NCBI GenBank assembly: GCA_035048485.1
Contig: CM068585.1
Location: forward strand, 12,534,501 to 12,598,500
Direction: 5' to 3'
Origin: Pteria penguin
Taxonomy: Eukaryota; Mollusca; Bivalvia; Pterioida; Pteriidae
Length of the DNA: 64,000 bases
The translations under genes and the position numbers were made by a program. The notes beneath the pieces are model-generated. The model was given only the letters and a program-made list of their open reading frames with translations. It was not told the DNA's origin and searched no databases. Shown piece after piece: positions 37,722-50,689 of this stretch (the first letter of the stretch is position 1; every line of letters starts with the position of its first letter).

Positions 37722-38336
37722 GTTGGGTTTACAGTATTCAAAATGAGGACAACAGCTACTGTCAAAGCAGCAAGAACCGAGCAACTGAAAATAAAAACGT
37801 CAAACAGTATACGTCACTTGAGGACAAGACGTCGTAAATGTATTTCCTTGTATATTGACGTGTTTGTCGTCGCATGTTAATGTATTTTATCAGTAATATG
37901 TCACCTCCCCTTTTACTAGCTATAATTGACAACGTCTACCTTTAGAGGCGCACTCAGAGTTTGTTCGTCAAACACGTTTTGTTAGATTAATTGTTGTCTT
38001 TACTAATGATGTATTGGCTATAACAAATGCGTTGTGTGTTAAGGAAATAAGTTTAATTGACAAATCTGTATCTATCTTTATTTGCCTTAATTACAGTATA
38101 GTCCTTTTCAACAATGTAAAACTATTTACATATAGAATTCAAACGTATATTGATAATAATAATAAAAATGAAAAGAAAATAATAATAATAATAATAATGA
38201 TAATAAATGATAATAATAATAAATAATAATAATAATAATAAATTAATTTCTTACGAAGAAATGATCTTTTTTATCATGTGGTTGACATTTAAAGTCCAGA
38301 AATACACTTTAGCTCAAGTCAGTTGTAATCATAGAG
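37722..38336. other. Region upstream of temptin-like gene B, with AAT microsatellite
   Basis: No exon recognised. An AAT/GATAAT simple repeat lies at about 38150-38250. The promoter of gene B is expected here, but no element can be named with confidence. Confidence 0.4.
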
Positions 38337-38350
38337 ATGCATCAATAGCC

Positions 38351-38626
38351 GAAGCCGGCGTGGCCTAGTGGTATCGCGCTGAACTCCTGATCGGGAGGCC
38401 AGGGTTCGATTCCTGGTCATGCCGGTGTCCTGTCTTTCGGATGAGACAGTAAAAACCGAGGCCCCGTGTCGTGGTATGCATGGTACGTTAAAGATCCCTC
38501 ACTGCTTCGGGTGGGTCCGTTGCAAAGGTCTAAATTTGTATGCCCTGCATCAGGCAGATGCCGTCACCATATACGTGAAATATTCGTGATGTGACGTAAA
38601 ACAAAAATCAATCAATCAATCAATCA
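38351..38626 (+). mobile_element. tRNA-derived SINE, copy 2, with target-site duplication
   Basis: Starts GAAGCCGGCGTGGCCTAGTG with A box TGGCCTAGTGG and an exact B box GGTTCGATTCC. A short tRNA-like head is followed by a body (AAAGATCCCTCACTGCTTCG) and an ATCA-repeat tail. It is flanked by the perfect 14 bp direct repeat ATGCATCAATAGCC (38337-38350 and 38627-38640). This is the best preserved of three copies in the window and could still be transcribed by RNA polymerase III. The tRNA-like head is not a tRNA gene: the acceptor stem does not pair fully and the body continues into the SINE. Confidence 0.93.
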
Positions 38627-38640
38627 ATGCATCAATAGCC

Positions 38641-39399
38641 CGTCTGTCATCCGTCCACAGTTTGTTTATCTGTTAATTTTTAGATTTCAGATTTCTTCTT
38701 CAAGACCACCGAAGGTATTTTGATCAAATTCCACAGGGATGAAGTACTCATGGTTCCATACAGGTGTTTTTTTTTTGTTTGTTTGTTTGTTTGGGGGGGG
38801 GTTGTTTTGTTTTGTTATGTCGGGTTTTTTTTGTCTGTTTACTTTGGGCCATATCTGTCAAGAGTTTGATTCAACGAGGGAAATAACGTCTTTTAGCGAG
38901 CACCTGCTTTAGACCGGTTGCAAAGACGAAAAAACCGAATGTATCAGATTGATTGAGAAGGGCGTCAAGAGTAAGAAGTATTTTTGCTTTTGTTAAAATT
39001 TTTGTTGAAATTAATTTTTTTACGATTTTTAGTTCCCCTGAGCCAAAGGCCTTCCGTCCGTTGGTAAACTTTTCATACTTTCTACTTCTATGTAAACGCT
39101 GCATAGAATTACAATAAATCTTGTAGGTAGAAAGTATTCAATGTCTTTTACCAATTTAATGTTTTTGATCAGATCCCTGAACCAAGATGGCCGTCAAGGG
39201 CTTTGATAGACCGACACATTTTCTTCTCTGCAATCTCTGCATGGAATTTTACCAAACCTCACACGAAACTCAACAAACCAAACGAAATCGAATCGTACCG
39301 GTATAGAAGAGTTTCTTACCAGTCTAAAAATGTTGTTGTTTTTGGATTTTTTAATTTCTGTTCCAAAATCAAATTATTTGGGCATTATTGACGTCTTTC
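38641..39399. other. Intergenic stretch with decayed interspersed repeat
   Basis: Contains T-rich and GTTT simple sequence (38766-38835) and phrases resembling molluscan interspersed repeats (CCACAGGGATGAAGTACTCA). No exon recognised. Confidence 0.4.
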
Positions 39400-41295
39400 G
39401 TACGGAAGCGTATTAGTGCCACATTGAGAGATTTTTATTTTTCGTTTTTTCCAACATTAATGTTGGAAATTCCAACTTTAATCTTGGAATTTTCAGCATC
39501 AAACTTGGTAATTTCAACTTTAATCTTGGAAATTTCAACTTTAATCTTGGAAATTCCAACTTTAATCTTCAAATTTCCAACTTTAATTTTGAAAATTCCA
39601 ACTTTAATCTTGGAAATTCCAACTTTAATCTTGGAAATTCCGACTTTAATCTTACTTTAATCTTGGACATTCCAACGTTAAAGCTGATAATGCTCTGCAT
39701 CAACCCTCAAAGTAAAAAAATACACTTATTCTAAAAGGAATTTCTTTGAAAAAATAAATATGAAAAAATAAATACAACACCAAGCAATTCTATATAATCT
39801 GGCACTATAAACCATGTCAATGCCAGAGGTGTCCCATTTACAATTAATTCAACTATTATAGTAGTACTTTTTGGTAGGGGGTGGTGATGATTAGTAAATG
39901 TATTACTGAATTCTTCCATATAACCAATGTCTGTAAGGGATAAGCAGATAACTCTTCATATGATGTATGTGATATAAATATGTGCAAGCGTAGCGAATCG
40001 AATTATTGGGGACAATATTGCTTTTGTACTGTCTGTCCATTCATCCGTCTGTTTCCGTGTGTCTGTCCGATACTTTAACTTTGGCATCATGTTTGAATCA
40101 TTCAAAATAGAGACTTGACATTTTGCATGGATATTCCTTACAATTGACACCACAGTCAATGACCTAGAGCCCTTGATTGGGACCTTTTGCTAAAAATAGT
40201 ATTTTAGCTCGCCTGGACGAATGTCCGGAGAGCTATTGTCATAACCCCGACGCCCTCGCGCACAAAACTTTAAACTTGGCTATATCTTTTGAACTTTCGA
40301 TAGTAAAGCCTTAATTGATATTTCATATGTAGATTCCTCATGATGAGAGATTTCGTGTGGGATCATGACTTTTGACGTAGTGATCTTGACCTTGGGCTTT
40401 TACCTACTGTGCTATATCTTTTGAACTGTAGGTGACTGAGCTGTCTTATTTCACATGTCAATTCCTCATAATCAAATCTTTCATTTTATACCATTTTATT
40501 TTGACCTTGACCTTTGACTTGATATTGAATTTAAAACTATTTAAGATACATGCTTCATTATGACAATGTCCCACCTGCGAGCTTTGTTGTCTCCTGACAA
40601 CTCATGTTGGACTTTGTTGTCCCAGGGAACATAGTATTTCACAAATATATACGGTTTAAATATGTACTTTCTGTGCGTAATCATTTTTATTTCACATGCA
40701 TCATATCTGCTGTTATCTGTTTACATGTGTTTCGTGTCCCATACAGACATTGGTTGTTAGGAAATATTTAGTAATACAAGTGCTAATCACCACCACACCC
40801 TGCCACTCCCACTAAAATCAAGCTTTATTTTGATTATCATAATATTACATTATCTGTATCATAAGTACTATACATGCCATTTGTCGTTTAAAATACATTG
40901 TAATCTTTATGAAAATGCATAAAATACTGCTATAAAAATTTAATCAATTCTGAATGGGACACCTCTGGCATTGATATGGTTTGTAGTACCATATGATATA
41001 TATATAGAATTGCTTGGTGTTTATTCATTTTTTCCTATTTATTTTTTCAATGTAATTCCTTTTACAATAAATTTAATTTTTCACTTCAAGGTTGATACAA
41101 AGCATTATCAACTTTAAAATTAAAGTAAGATTAAAGTTGGAATTTCCAAGATTAAAGTTGAAATTTCCAGGATTAAAGTTGAAATTACCAAGTTTGATGT
41201 TGAAAATTCCAAGATTAAAGTTGGAATTTCCAACATTAATGTTGGAAAAACGAAAAATAAAAATATTTCAATGTGGCACCAATACGCTTCCGTAC
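39400..41295. mobile_element. Foldback-type DNA element with repeat-bearing inverted arms
   Basis: Outer ends match in inverse orientation: GTACGGAAGCGTATTAGTGC at 39400 and its complement (CACCAATACGCTTCCGTAC) ending at 41295. Each arm then carries CCAACATTAATGTTGGAA and a tandem run of a 21 bp unit (AACTTTAATCTTGGAAATTC plus C), about ten on the left and six on the right. Farther in, both arms share AATTCTATATAAT-type and GCCAGAGGTGTCCCATT sequence (39780-39840 and 40955-41030). The arms are about 440 and 340 bp. The centre (39840-40950) has no transposase and includes molluscan interspersed repeat sequence (CTGTCTGTCC, TTTGACCTTGAC). Long arms with subterminal tandem repeats are the hallmark of foldback elements. 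No target duplication could be fixed. Confidence 0.85.
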
Positions 41296-41833
41296 TCTCG
41301 GGACTTAGTCTGTTTTGCACATTTTCATATAATTTCTGTTGAATTTCACTTTAATTTTAACATTGCTTATAATGCTTTACTTTTATATCTGTTATCTGCT
41401 TTAAGGAATTAATGTTAGTGTGAAGAGTTATAGTGGAAATTTTGGAGTAGATCCTGAGGAGGGCGATGTAGATCCTGGAGGAGGGCGATATAGATCCTGG
41501 AGGATATCCTTCTTCGAGAAGAAAAAACAAATATCCTACATAAACTGAAAAACTAAATTATCACTCATTTCAAGAAAGATTTGGCTTGTTTTGGGTTGAT
41601 TCCGAAAGTTTTACTTTAGAAAATTCTAAAACTATATCCAGTACCACAGTTGTTCAGGTAAGCGATTTAGGCTGTATTGGATATCTCTTGGACATCATTA
41701 TTTTTTGCACTTTTTGGGGTTATTTCTAAAATTTTCTCATTGTAGATTGCCTGCTATGAATTTTTATGTATTTTAGCTGATTTGATGGGAATGGATTTAA
41801 AAAAAAACTTTTTAGGATTTTCATTCCATTTTT
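41296..41833. other. Unassigned intergenic stretch
   Basis: A short direct repeat of GTAGATCCTGGAGGAGGGCG type (41446-41505). Nothing else recognised. Confidence 0.35.
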
Positions 41834-43280
41834 AGCTCACCTGAGCCAAAGGCTTAAGTGAACTATAGTCATAGTCTGCCGTCCGTCGTCCGTCGTCGTC
41901 GTCTGTCCGTCATTAAATTTTTCACATTTTCGACTTCTTCTCTGGAACTACATTGCAGATTTGGATCAAACTTTGTATAAATGATGTACTCAAGGTCCCC
42001 TACTTAAATTGTGTTCGGGATCCAGATTCCCTAGGGGGTGGATCCAGGACGGAGCCAAAAATGCCCAAAAGGGTATCCCTCTTCAAACATCTTCTCCTCC
42101 AGAACCTTTAGAAAATTCTGAAACTTAACATAAATGGGACCGGCCGGAAACTAATTGCATTTCAACAATCTATAAAGATGAGTTATTAAAAATTGTGTTC
42201 GGGGTTAAGATCCGAAATTTACACTTTTTTGACCTGCTTCTGGACTTAGTAATTTCAATGCAGAAAAGTGTCGTGTTTTTCAGTTAATTGATATTGATGA
42301 TTTCTTAATGGCTATTTTGATCATAATTGTGGTAAAGAATATTATTGTGGAAGAATTTTGTCAATATCTCAATTTTTGGCTTTTTTATGAATTTTTTAAG
42401 ACTTCCAAAAAAAGGGGGGGGGGTGGCCATTTTTCACATTTTCAACTTTTTCTGCAAAAGTGTTCAAAGGATTTTAATAAATCTTGGTAGAAATAAGTCA
42501 CTTATGATCCTTTTCAAATTCTATTGTTTTCGTCCAGACCTCTTTACAGGTGGCGCCACCATAGTCAAAAGTAGGTCACAAAAGAGTACCCTCCTTTGAC
42601 AATATTCTTTTTCATATTGGCTGTATACAGAGACAAACAGAATGCATAGAAATGATCTAGAGGGATGAGTGAAGACGTATTGTCATTTTGGTTCCCTTCC
42701 AAAGTCAAATTTTAGAATGCTTTTTCGACATCTGTTTGGACTTGTTTATTTCAATGCAGAAAAGTGTCATATTTCGTAGTTAAGAAGTACTAAAGGTCCT
42801 CTATCAATTTGGAAAATTTCATCCAAATTGGTTAACAGATAATGCCACCATGTCTAAAAAGTAGGTCTCACAATGGTACATATACCACTTGGTAATTGAA
42901 ATATGGAGAGTAGCGGTTCAAATCCAGCTGTGGTCAAAATTTTTTTTCTCACTTCTTTACACATCTAAATAAGTTTTTAGATGTTTCTCAACACTCAACA
43001 TATGAAATTAGGCAATTTTAAGTTAGATCTGGACAATATTTGAACTTGTTGCTCTGAATCACATCTTGCAGAGACAAAGCAAATGCTTGATATCAAAATC
43101 ACCTGAATGGATGTGCAAAAGAGTGTTGTTTTTTATTCTGGTCTGAAATAGATTTGAAATATTTTCAACATTTGTGTTGTCTTAGTCAGAGTAATGCAAA
43201 AATAAATGAATTCTTCCTTCCTACATGACTGATTATTTAGGTACTCTGGTGAGTGATATAGGCCCACTTGGGCCTCTTGT
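41834..43280 (+). mobile_element. Interspersed repeat of the AGCTCACCTGAGCC type
   Basis: Begins TTAGCTCACCTGAGCCAAAG followed by GTCCGTCGTC repeats, and ends GGCCCACTTGGGCCTCTTGT near 43280. Elements with this beginning and ending are common in bivalve genomes. Internally it shows two or three decayed repetitions of a block with 'CAATGCAGAAAAGTGTCRT'. It has no coding capacity. Its mode of movement is not evident. Confidence 0.6.
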
Positions 43281-43309
43281 TTAAAATCATTGTTTGAAAC
43301 CGCTACTAA

Positions 43310-43672
43310 ATTGGATTTTTTTTTACAGATAAATCCAAATTTTTCTTTTGTCAGTTTCGTTTTTATTTTTTTTTTTTTCTTTTGTTTTTTGTTTTTGTTT
43401 TTTATCGATTTATTTCTTTTTATTGTGGATTTTTTGGTGTTTTGTTTTGTTTTGTTTTTTTTTTTTTTGTTTTTTTTTTTAATTTTATTTCATTTTATTT
43501 TTTTTTGGGGGGGGGTGTTTTTTTTTGGGGTGTTTTTTTTTTTTGTTTATTTTTTTATTTTTTGTTGTTGATTTGTTTGTACATGTTTTTTGTTTGTTTT
43601 TTTATGTTTTTGTTTTTGTTTTTGTTTTTTTGTTGTTGTTGTTTGTTTGCTTTTTTGTTTCTTTGTTTTTGA
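43310..43672. repeat. T-rich TTTTG low-complexity tract
   Basis: About 360 bp of T runs broken by single Gs and a G-run at 43507. Phe-rich open frames here are by-products of composition. Confidence 0.95.
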
Positions 43673-44261
43673 TAGACCTGAACAGATATGACAATATGTA
43701 CTGTGAAATGTCTAAACATTTATATAATTTTATTTTAAAAACACTTGCCTGAAGATTCTCAGGACTAGCCTTGTATTTGTAGGCCTACTGCCAGTCTATG
43801 GACATTATTATCCGGAAATACGTATCCGTTTTCAATTTGCTCACTAGAACGTAACAGGGAAATGCCTACATCTTCATGTTCAGCAGGGTATTAAGAAAGT
43901 TACTTGTTCGAAGGTTAATTTAAAGCTAATTTGTAGTATTTTCATTGATTTTCAGTAAATTTGTATGTGAGGTATGATATGGTTCACAGCAATACGACTG
44001 TCATGCTCATCTATGCAATAGAATGGCTGAATAACAGAATAATGTAGGACCAAGTCTGATGCCATGCCAGTGATTGAAGGAGTTAGATCGACAGATGTTT
44101 GAGGGAGGGTCAGGACAGGTCATGGCTAACATATGGGATCTTATGAAATTACATGAAACATTAATTGTACATCAAGTATTATGGCCCATAACAATTGTAG
44201 CAAGTCACTTAAACAGTGTTAAATTGTATATTTAGCATTTTTTCTATTAGGCAGTGACTCC
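43673..44261. other. Unassigned intergenic stretch
   Basis: No gene, array or transposon ends recognised. Confidence 0.35.
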
Positions 44262-44560
44262 CAGTACAGGCCGATGCTATTCGCACAACGGTCGTATATG
44301 TAAACCAGTATTCTATATACAAGACGGTCGTGTAAATAGCTGAGTTAATATGCAATGGCTATTTACACGATGGTCGTGTACTTGAAGCGATATGGCTATA
44401 TACACGACGGTGACGTATCTAAAGTGATTTGGCTATTTACACGACGGTCATGTACCTAAAGTGATACAGTATGGCTATATACACGACAGTCGTATTCCAC
44501 CTATTTAAAGTGATGTGGCTATTTACACGACGTGTCATGTTGTGTACCTAACAGACTCCC
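44262..44560. repeat. Palindrome-bearing repeat cluster, left block
   Basis: Six diverged units of GGCTATTTACACGACGGTCG followed by TGTACCTAAAGTGATAT. The centre ACACGAC-G-GTCGTGT is palindromic. The right block (45362-45512) carries the same unit in the opposite orientation. Confidence 0.8.
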
Positions 44561-45361
44561 TGTCTATTGAGGCCGGTCTTGTGTCGGAACGAATGCTGGG
44601 AAAGTTTGATACACCCGGAAACTTTGTGTCCTATATATATATGCGAAAATCGTAACATAAACTTAGAAAAGGTTGTATTTCGACGTATCAAACACAGATA
44701 CATATATTATGTCTGTCAAATGTAAAGCCGGCAAACAAAATAATTGTTTATTTGTTTATTTACAAGAAGTAACACTCGTGTACATAGGAGGATCTAGAAA
44801 TTTTTGAAAGGGGGAAGGGGTTGCAGTCTCCCATGACAAATGTTTTGCACTATTGGTCTGGAAAGGGGGTAACGTTGCAGCACTAAAAATATGGTCGAAA
44901 ATGACCTTTTTTGGGGGTAAACGTTTCTGAAAAAAAGGGGGTTGCAACCCCCTTTCCCCGTCTCTAATCCACCATTAGTGTACTTAAAATGATTTGCTTA
45001 ATAAGAGATATTGGAAATGGGCAAGGGGTGCTATTCAAGCTCCCTGACCTGTTTCTGGGTGGTAATTGAGTCAAATATTTTCATCTTACTTTATATTATC
45101 TATTACTTTATTAAAGTATTTATACTGAACAGTATTCTTATAAAGAAAATTTCTATTCAAATAAAATCTCTCATTGAAGAGATTTATTTGTTTATAAAAC
45201 AATCAAATGAAATAATTGACCACAAGAATTGTTTAAAACAAAATTGTTTTTTTCCGCATTCGGGCATCCTCGGCCTTTTATTCTCTAAATCGTTAAGTTT
45301 GCGAGAAAGGGGGCGCCTCACAGGTACGGACTGTATACCCGTCGTCTACTCAGACAATGAA
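44561..45361. other. Spacer between the inverted palindrome blocks
   Basis: The part at 44785-44985 has G-rich AAAGGGGG words and looks like decayed transposon ends. A 117-codon open frame at 45011-45364 has no recognisable domain and runs into the repeat; it is not called a gene. Confidence 0.4.
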
Positions 45362-45512
45362 TAGCCATATCACTTTAAGTACACGACCGTCGTGTAAATA
45401 GCCATATCACTTTAGGTACACGACTGTCGTGTAAATAGCCATATCACTTTAGGTACACGACCGTCGTGTAAATAACCGTTTCACTTAGGTACATGACCGT
45501 CGTGTAAATAGC
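45362..45512. repeat. Palindrome-bearing repeat cluster, right block
   Basis: Four units of about 37 bp: AGCCATATCACTTTAGGTAC followed by ACGACCGTCGTGTAAAT. More uniform than the left block and inverted relative to most of it, so the two blocks bracket 0.8 kb. Confidence 0.85.
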
Positions 45513-45866
45513 CACTACCCCCCGTACACAGGATTTTGTATGCCTTTCCTGATGGCTAAACATACACAGGGTAAAAAAGAGCCAAAACCGGTTTTGCATA
45601 TCTGCATTTCTACTAATGAACATCACAGTAGCCTTATAGGTCGAGAAAAGGAATATTCACACCATATCAGTACACAGTACATACATGGTATTATCTTTAT
45701 TTGTTTCCTGAATTTTACATTCAATTTGTTTATCTTGCAATATATATATGTGTCAATATGAAGTCAATGCATTTGCTTGTGTAAGTTTAAGACTTCAATA
45801 GCCAAGTTTAAATCTTTGTGTAAGTAAACTCTTGAAGATAGGTATTGATTTATTTGCATAATTTAC
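45513..45866. other. Unassigned stretch
   Basis: No feature recognised. Confidence 0.3.
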
Positions 45867-46132
45867 ATTGATTGATTGATTTTTGTTTAACGTCACACCA
45901 CAAATATTTCACGTATATCAGGTGACGTCATCTGCCTGATACAGATTTTGACCTTTGCAACGGACAAACCCAAAGCAGTGAGGGATCTTAACGTGCCATG
46001 CATACCACGACACGAGGCCTCAGGTTTTACTGTCTCATCTGGAAGACAGGACACCGACATGACCAGAGCGGCACTCAAACCCCGACATCCCGATCAGGAG
46101 GCGAGCGCGATACCACTAGGCCATGCTGGCTT
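45867..46132 (-). mobile_element. tRNA-derived SINE, copy 3
   Basis: Reverse strand starts AAGCCAGCATGGCCTAGTGG and ends in an ATCA-type tail (plus strand ATTGATTGATTGATTTTTG). It matches the copies at 30191 and 38351 but is more diverged. A CTT microsatellite of about 18 bp adjoins its 5' end. No clear target duplication. Confidence 0.85.
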
Positions 46133-47694
46133 CTTCTTCTTCTTCTTCCATAACGAAGTGTACTCATAAATGAGTGTCTTACTTCATGTGGCAGTCAAGA
46201 TAAAAGCCTCAGCAGGCAGTCCATTAAAAAAAAGGGAGTAAGGTATTAGATGGAAAAGATGAGCCCCTTTTCGCGTTTCGCTAGTTAGAAGACTCCGTTA
46301 ATAGATTTACAAATTAAACCAATACATTTGCTTTGGTATGTGTTTTGGTCCTGCACATTTCAGATTAGTCCATTCGAGGCATCTGTAGCATCCAATAGAT
46401 TCACACGCACTTAAGTTGGTGCGTTACAAGAAACAGTTCCACGTGTCATTTTCCTTTTTTTCTAACATCATTTTTTTTCAGCAAATGTCAGCTATCTTTT
46501 GTGAAATATTTTTTTACTCTCTTGAATGTTTAATTCCCCCATGTATGCACGCATATTCTAGTCTCCAGTATTGCAAGTCCATATTCACATTTTCGTCATT
46601 TTTCATAGTCTGTAAGTGCCTTTGTATTGTTTGAGATGTCCTCTTATATAACTGAACAAACTCTCTTTTTTTTCATAGCTCTTTAGATATTCATCAGTGT
46701 CGGTATGTGACTTAAATGAAAGCTCAACTTTTAAAAGTTCACGATCTTCATCCATCGTGTCCATTGTAACAAGTCACATGAACTCTCAGTATACTGTGTA
46801 TAAGTACAACTCGGTAAAAAGAAAAAGAGAACAAATTGTTTAATTATTGTTTCAATGACTGAACATTGGTCACTGAGTATGAGCTGCGACTGGTAAGGCT
46901 CTTTTTTTTACCCTGTGTACGTTTAGCCATCGAGATAGACATGCACAATCCTGTGTATGGGGAGTCATTGCCTTTATATTATTATCATGATTATTGTGTT
47001 GCTTAGTTACATTAGCATTATGTGTAAATACCATGATCTTTTTGTAGAATTCATTAGTTTACTTTTGCTTGTTTTAATTACTCAAATAACTTTGTCTACT
47101 ACTTGTTGCTCCCGCTGAGTGACAGGTTTGCTACTACACATGTCATGACTTTATTCATACTTGTCAGTCATTTGGAGCAACCTTTTTTCCTATATATGAT
47201 GCAATGCAGTTTTTATGTTACGCTTTTGTTTTTTGTTATTTTGTTAAGTGTACATTTTCATTTTGTATATATGAATAATGGTTAATCTTTCATGGAGTCT
47301 TATCTAAAACAATAGAATTATTCTAATGAGGTTCACCACCTATACATGTCTGCTTCAAGTTTTATATAATGCTTTATTCTTTAATGATAAGAGATCTGAA
47401 ACATTCAGAATGTATTATGGGGTTGACTTTGGATTTATTCTAAGCAATAATGCAGTTTTCAGTCTTATATTGCTAATATTATTGTAAATATATGATTTCA
47501 GCCCTTGAATTCACTGGAAAAAACATATAAATGAAATATCTGTAAATCCTGAGGAGTATATCCTATGAAATATCATTTGTCTGAATCATCTCAGTGTTGC
47601 AGGTTAGATTCCATTGCCTGGGGAAGTACATTGGATGATGATCGCTTTGGGTGATTAATAAATTAAAATGTTTAAGACACTCATATGCATTCAA
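46133..47694. other. Intergenic stretch without recognised gene
   Basis: AT-rich sequence; short open frames (46416-46634, 47103-47285) lack domain features. No array or transposon ends found. Confidence 0.35.
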
Positions 47695-48755
47695 TAGCAT
47701 GCTATTTGAACCAGTGCCAACATGGAATTTTGTACACACTACACAATGATAATAAAGCCAGCAATGTGCATCTTACACGCTACACAATGATCATAAAACC
47801 AGCAATGGGCATCATACACCCTACACAATGATCGTAAAACCAGTAATGGGCATCATACACAATGATCATAAAGCCAGTAATGGGCATCATACATGCTACA
47901 CAATGATCATAAAGCCAGTAATGGGCATCATACATGTAGCACATTGATCATAAAGCCAGTAATGGGCATAATACAGGCTACACAATCATCATGAAGATGG
48001 CAATGAGCATCATACATGCTACACAATGATCAAAAAGCCAGTAATGGGCATCATACATGCTACACATTGATCATAAAGCCAGTGATGGGCACCATACAGG
48101 CTACACAATGATCATAAACTCAGCAATTGGCATCATACATGCTACACAATGATAAAAAAGCCAGTAATGGGCATCATACACACTACACAATGATCATAAA
48201 GCCAGTAATGGGCATCATACACACTACACAATGATCATAAAGCCAGTAATGGGCATCATACATGTAGTACATTGATCATAAAGCCAGTAATGGGCACCAT
48301 ACAAGCTACACAATGATCATAAAGCCAGTAATGGGTATTATACACGCTACACAATGATCATAAAGCCAGCAATGGGCATCATACATGTTACACAATGATC
48401 ATAAAGCCAGTAATGGGCATCATACACGCTACACAATGATCATAAAGCCAGTAATGGGCATCATACATGTAGCACATTGATCATAAAGCCAGTAATGGGC
48501 ATCATACATGCTACACAATGATCATAAAGCCAGTTATGGGCACCATACAGGCTACACAATGATCATAAACCCAGTAATGGGCATCATACATGCTACACAA
48601 TTATCATAAAGCTGGCAATGGGCATCATACACACTACACAATGATCATATAGCCAGTAATGGGCATCATACAAGCTACACAATGATCATTAAGCCAGCAA
48701 TAGGCATAATACACACTACACAATGATCATAAAGCCAGTAATGTGTATCATGCAA
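47695..48755. repeat. 41 bp minisatellite array
   Basis: About 25 units of ACACAATGATCATAAAGCCA, then GTAATGGGCATCATACATGC and T. Several units share the rarer TACATGTAGCACATTGATC variant (about 47930, 48255, 48470), indicating duplication in blocks. Confidence 0.95.
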
Positions 48756-48959
48756 TATTTATGTTAGAATGCAAATGAGTATTGCATGATTGAAAGGATA
48801 AAATAAAATGCAGATTATATAAGTATCCCTTATCAGTTTATTTCCTCTCCTTCCAGTAAAATAATGGACGGAATTTGTGACATCACCTCTTGAATATGTA
48901 CAGTATAAACTGCAGTAGCTCTCCTACACATCCCTTTACAGGAAAAAGTAGAGAGAGAA

Positions 48960-50545
48960 GGAGAGTGCACAGCAGCATAGCCATGGCAGTTTACACATAT
49001 CCATGATAAAGCACATCTGTATGATATACATTAGTAGATAAGTGCCACAGTGCACAGCAGCATAGCCATGGCAGTTTACACATATCTATGATAAAGCACA
49101 TCTGTAGTACATGTACATTAGTAGATAAGTGTCACAGTGCACAGCACAGCAGCATAGCCATGGCAGTTTACACATATCCATGATAAAGCACATCTGTATG
49201 ATATACATTAGTAGATAAGTGTCACAGTGCACAGCAGCATAGCCATGGCAGTTTACACATATCCATGATGTAGCACATCTGTAGTACATGTACATTAGTA
49301 GATAAGTGTCACAGTGCACAGCACAGCAGCATAGCCATGGCAGTTTACACATATCCATGATAAAGCACATTTGTATGATATACATTAATAGATAAGTGCC
49401 ACAGTGCACAGCACAGCAGCATAGCCATGATAGTTTACACATATCTGTGATGTAGCTCATCTGTATGATATACATTAGTAGATAAGTGTCACAGTGCACA
49501 GCAGCATAGCCATGGCAGTTTACACATATCCATGATAAAGCACATCTGTATGATATACATCAGTAGATAAGTGCCACAGTGCACAGCACAGCAGCATAGC
49601 CATGATAGTTTACACATATCCGTAATGTAGCACATCTGTATGATATACATTAGTAGATAAGTGTCACAGTGCACAGCAGCATAGCCATGGCAGTTTACAC
49701 ATATCTATGATGTAGCACATCTGTATGATATACATTAGTAGATAAGTGCCACAGTGCACAGCACAGCAGCATAGCCATGGCAGTTTACACATATCCATGA
49801 TGTAGCTCATCTGTATGATATACATTAGTAGATAAGTGTCACAGTGCACAGCAGCATAGCCATGGCAGTTTACACATATCCGTGATAAAGCACATCTGTA
49901 TGATATACATTAGTAGATAAGTGTCACAGTGCACAGCAGCATAGCCATGGCAGTTTACACATATCCATGATGTAGCACATCTGTAGTACATGTACATTAG
50001 TAGATAAGTGTCACAGTGCACAGCACAGCAGCATAGCCATGGCAGTTTACACATATCCATGATAAAGCACATTTGTATGATATACATTAATAGATGAGTG
50101 CCACAGTGCACAGCACAGCAGCATAGCCATGGCAGTTTACACATATCCATGATGTAGCACATCTGTATGATATACATTAGTAAATAAGTGTCACAGTGCA
50201 CAACAGCATAGCCATGGCAGTTTACACATATCTATGATAATGCACATCTGTATGATATACATTAGTAGATAAGTGTCACAGTGGTCAGCAGCTAAGCCAT
50301 AATAGCTTACTGTACATATCCATGATGTAGCACATCTGTATGATATACATTAATACATAAGTGCTACAGTGCACAGCACAGCAGCATAGCCATGGCAGTT
50401 TACACATATCCATGATGTAGCACATCTGTAGGATAGACATTAGTAGATAAGTGTCACAGTGCACAGCAGCATATCCATGGCAGTTTACACATATCTATGA
50501 TAAAGCACATCTGTATGATATACATGTACATTAATAGATAAGTGT
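48960..50545. repeat. 85-90 bp minisatellite array
   Basis: The unit reads CAGCAGCATAGCCATGGCAG, TTTACACATATCCATGATAA, AGCACATCTGTATGATATAC, ATTAGTAGATAAGTGTCACA, GTGCA. Some units have an extra CAGCA. Two variants (GATAAAG and GATGTAG) alternate, and blocks of 175 bp (two units) repeat at 49489, 49664 and 49839. Reverse-strand frames of 60-137 codons are by-products. Confidence 0.95.
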
Positions 50546-50689
50546 CAAGCAGGGCTAGAAATTTGCAAAAATTTTGGGACATGAAATTGGCAAATTTAAA
50601 GAAAAGTTTGGACGACCTCCATTACATTTACTGACAAACTGATTAAAACTGTATCTTTATTCTGCTTCTCTATTTGTCCCATTATGGAT

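Noticed and set aside
37722..37784. Upstream extension of temptin-like exon B to an ATG at 37784
   Set aside because: The added 21 residues (MLGSCCFDSSCC...) precede a good signal peptide and would bury it.
38351..38425. tRNA gene
   Set aside because: A and B boxes are present, but the acceptor stem pairs poorly and the sequence continues into a SINE body repeated three times, one copy with target duplication.
43290..43752. Phe-rich membrane-like open frames
   Set aside because: Simple T-rich low-complexity DNA.
45011..45364. 117-codon open frame
   Set aside because: No domain, no splice or start support, and its end lies in the palindromic repeat block.
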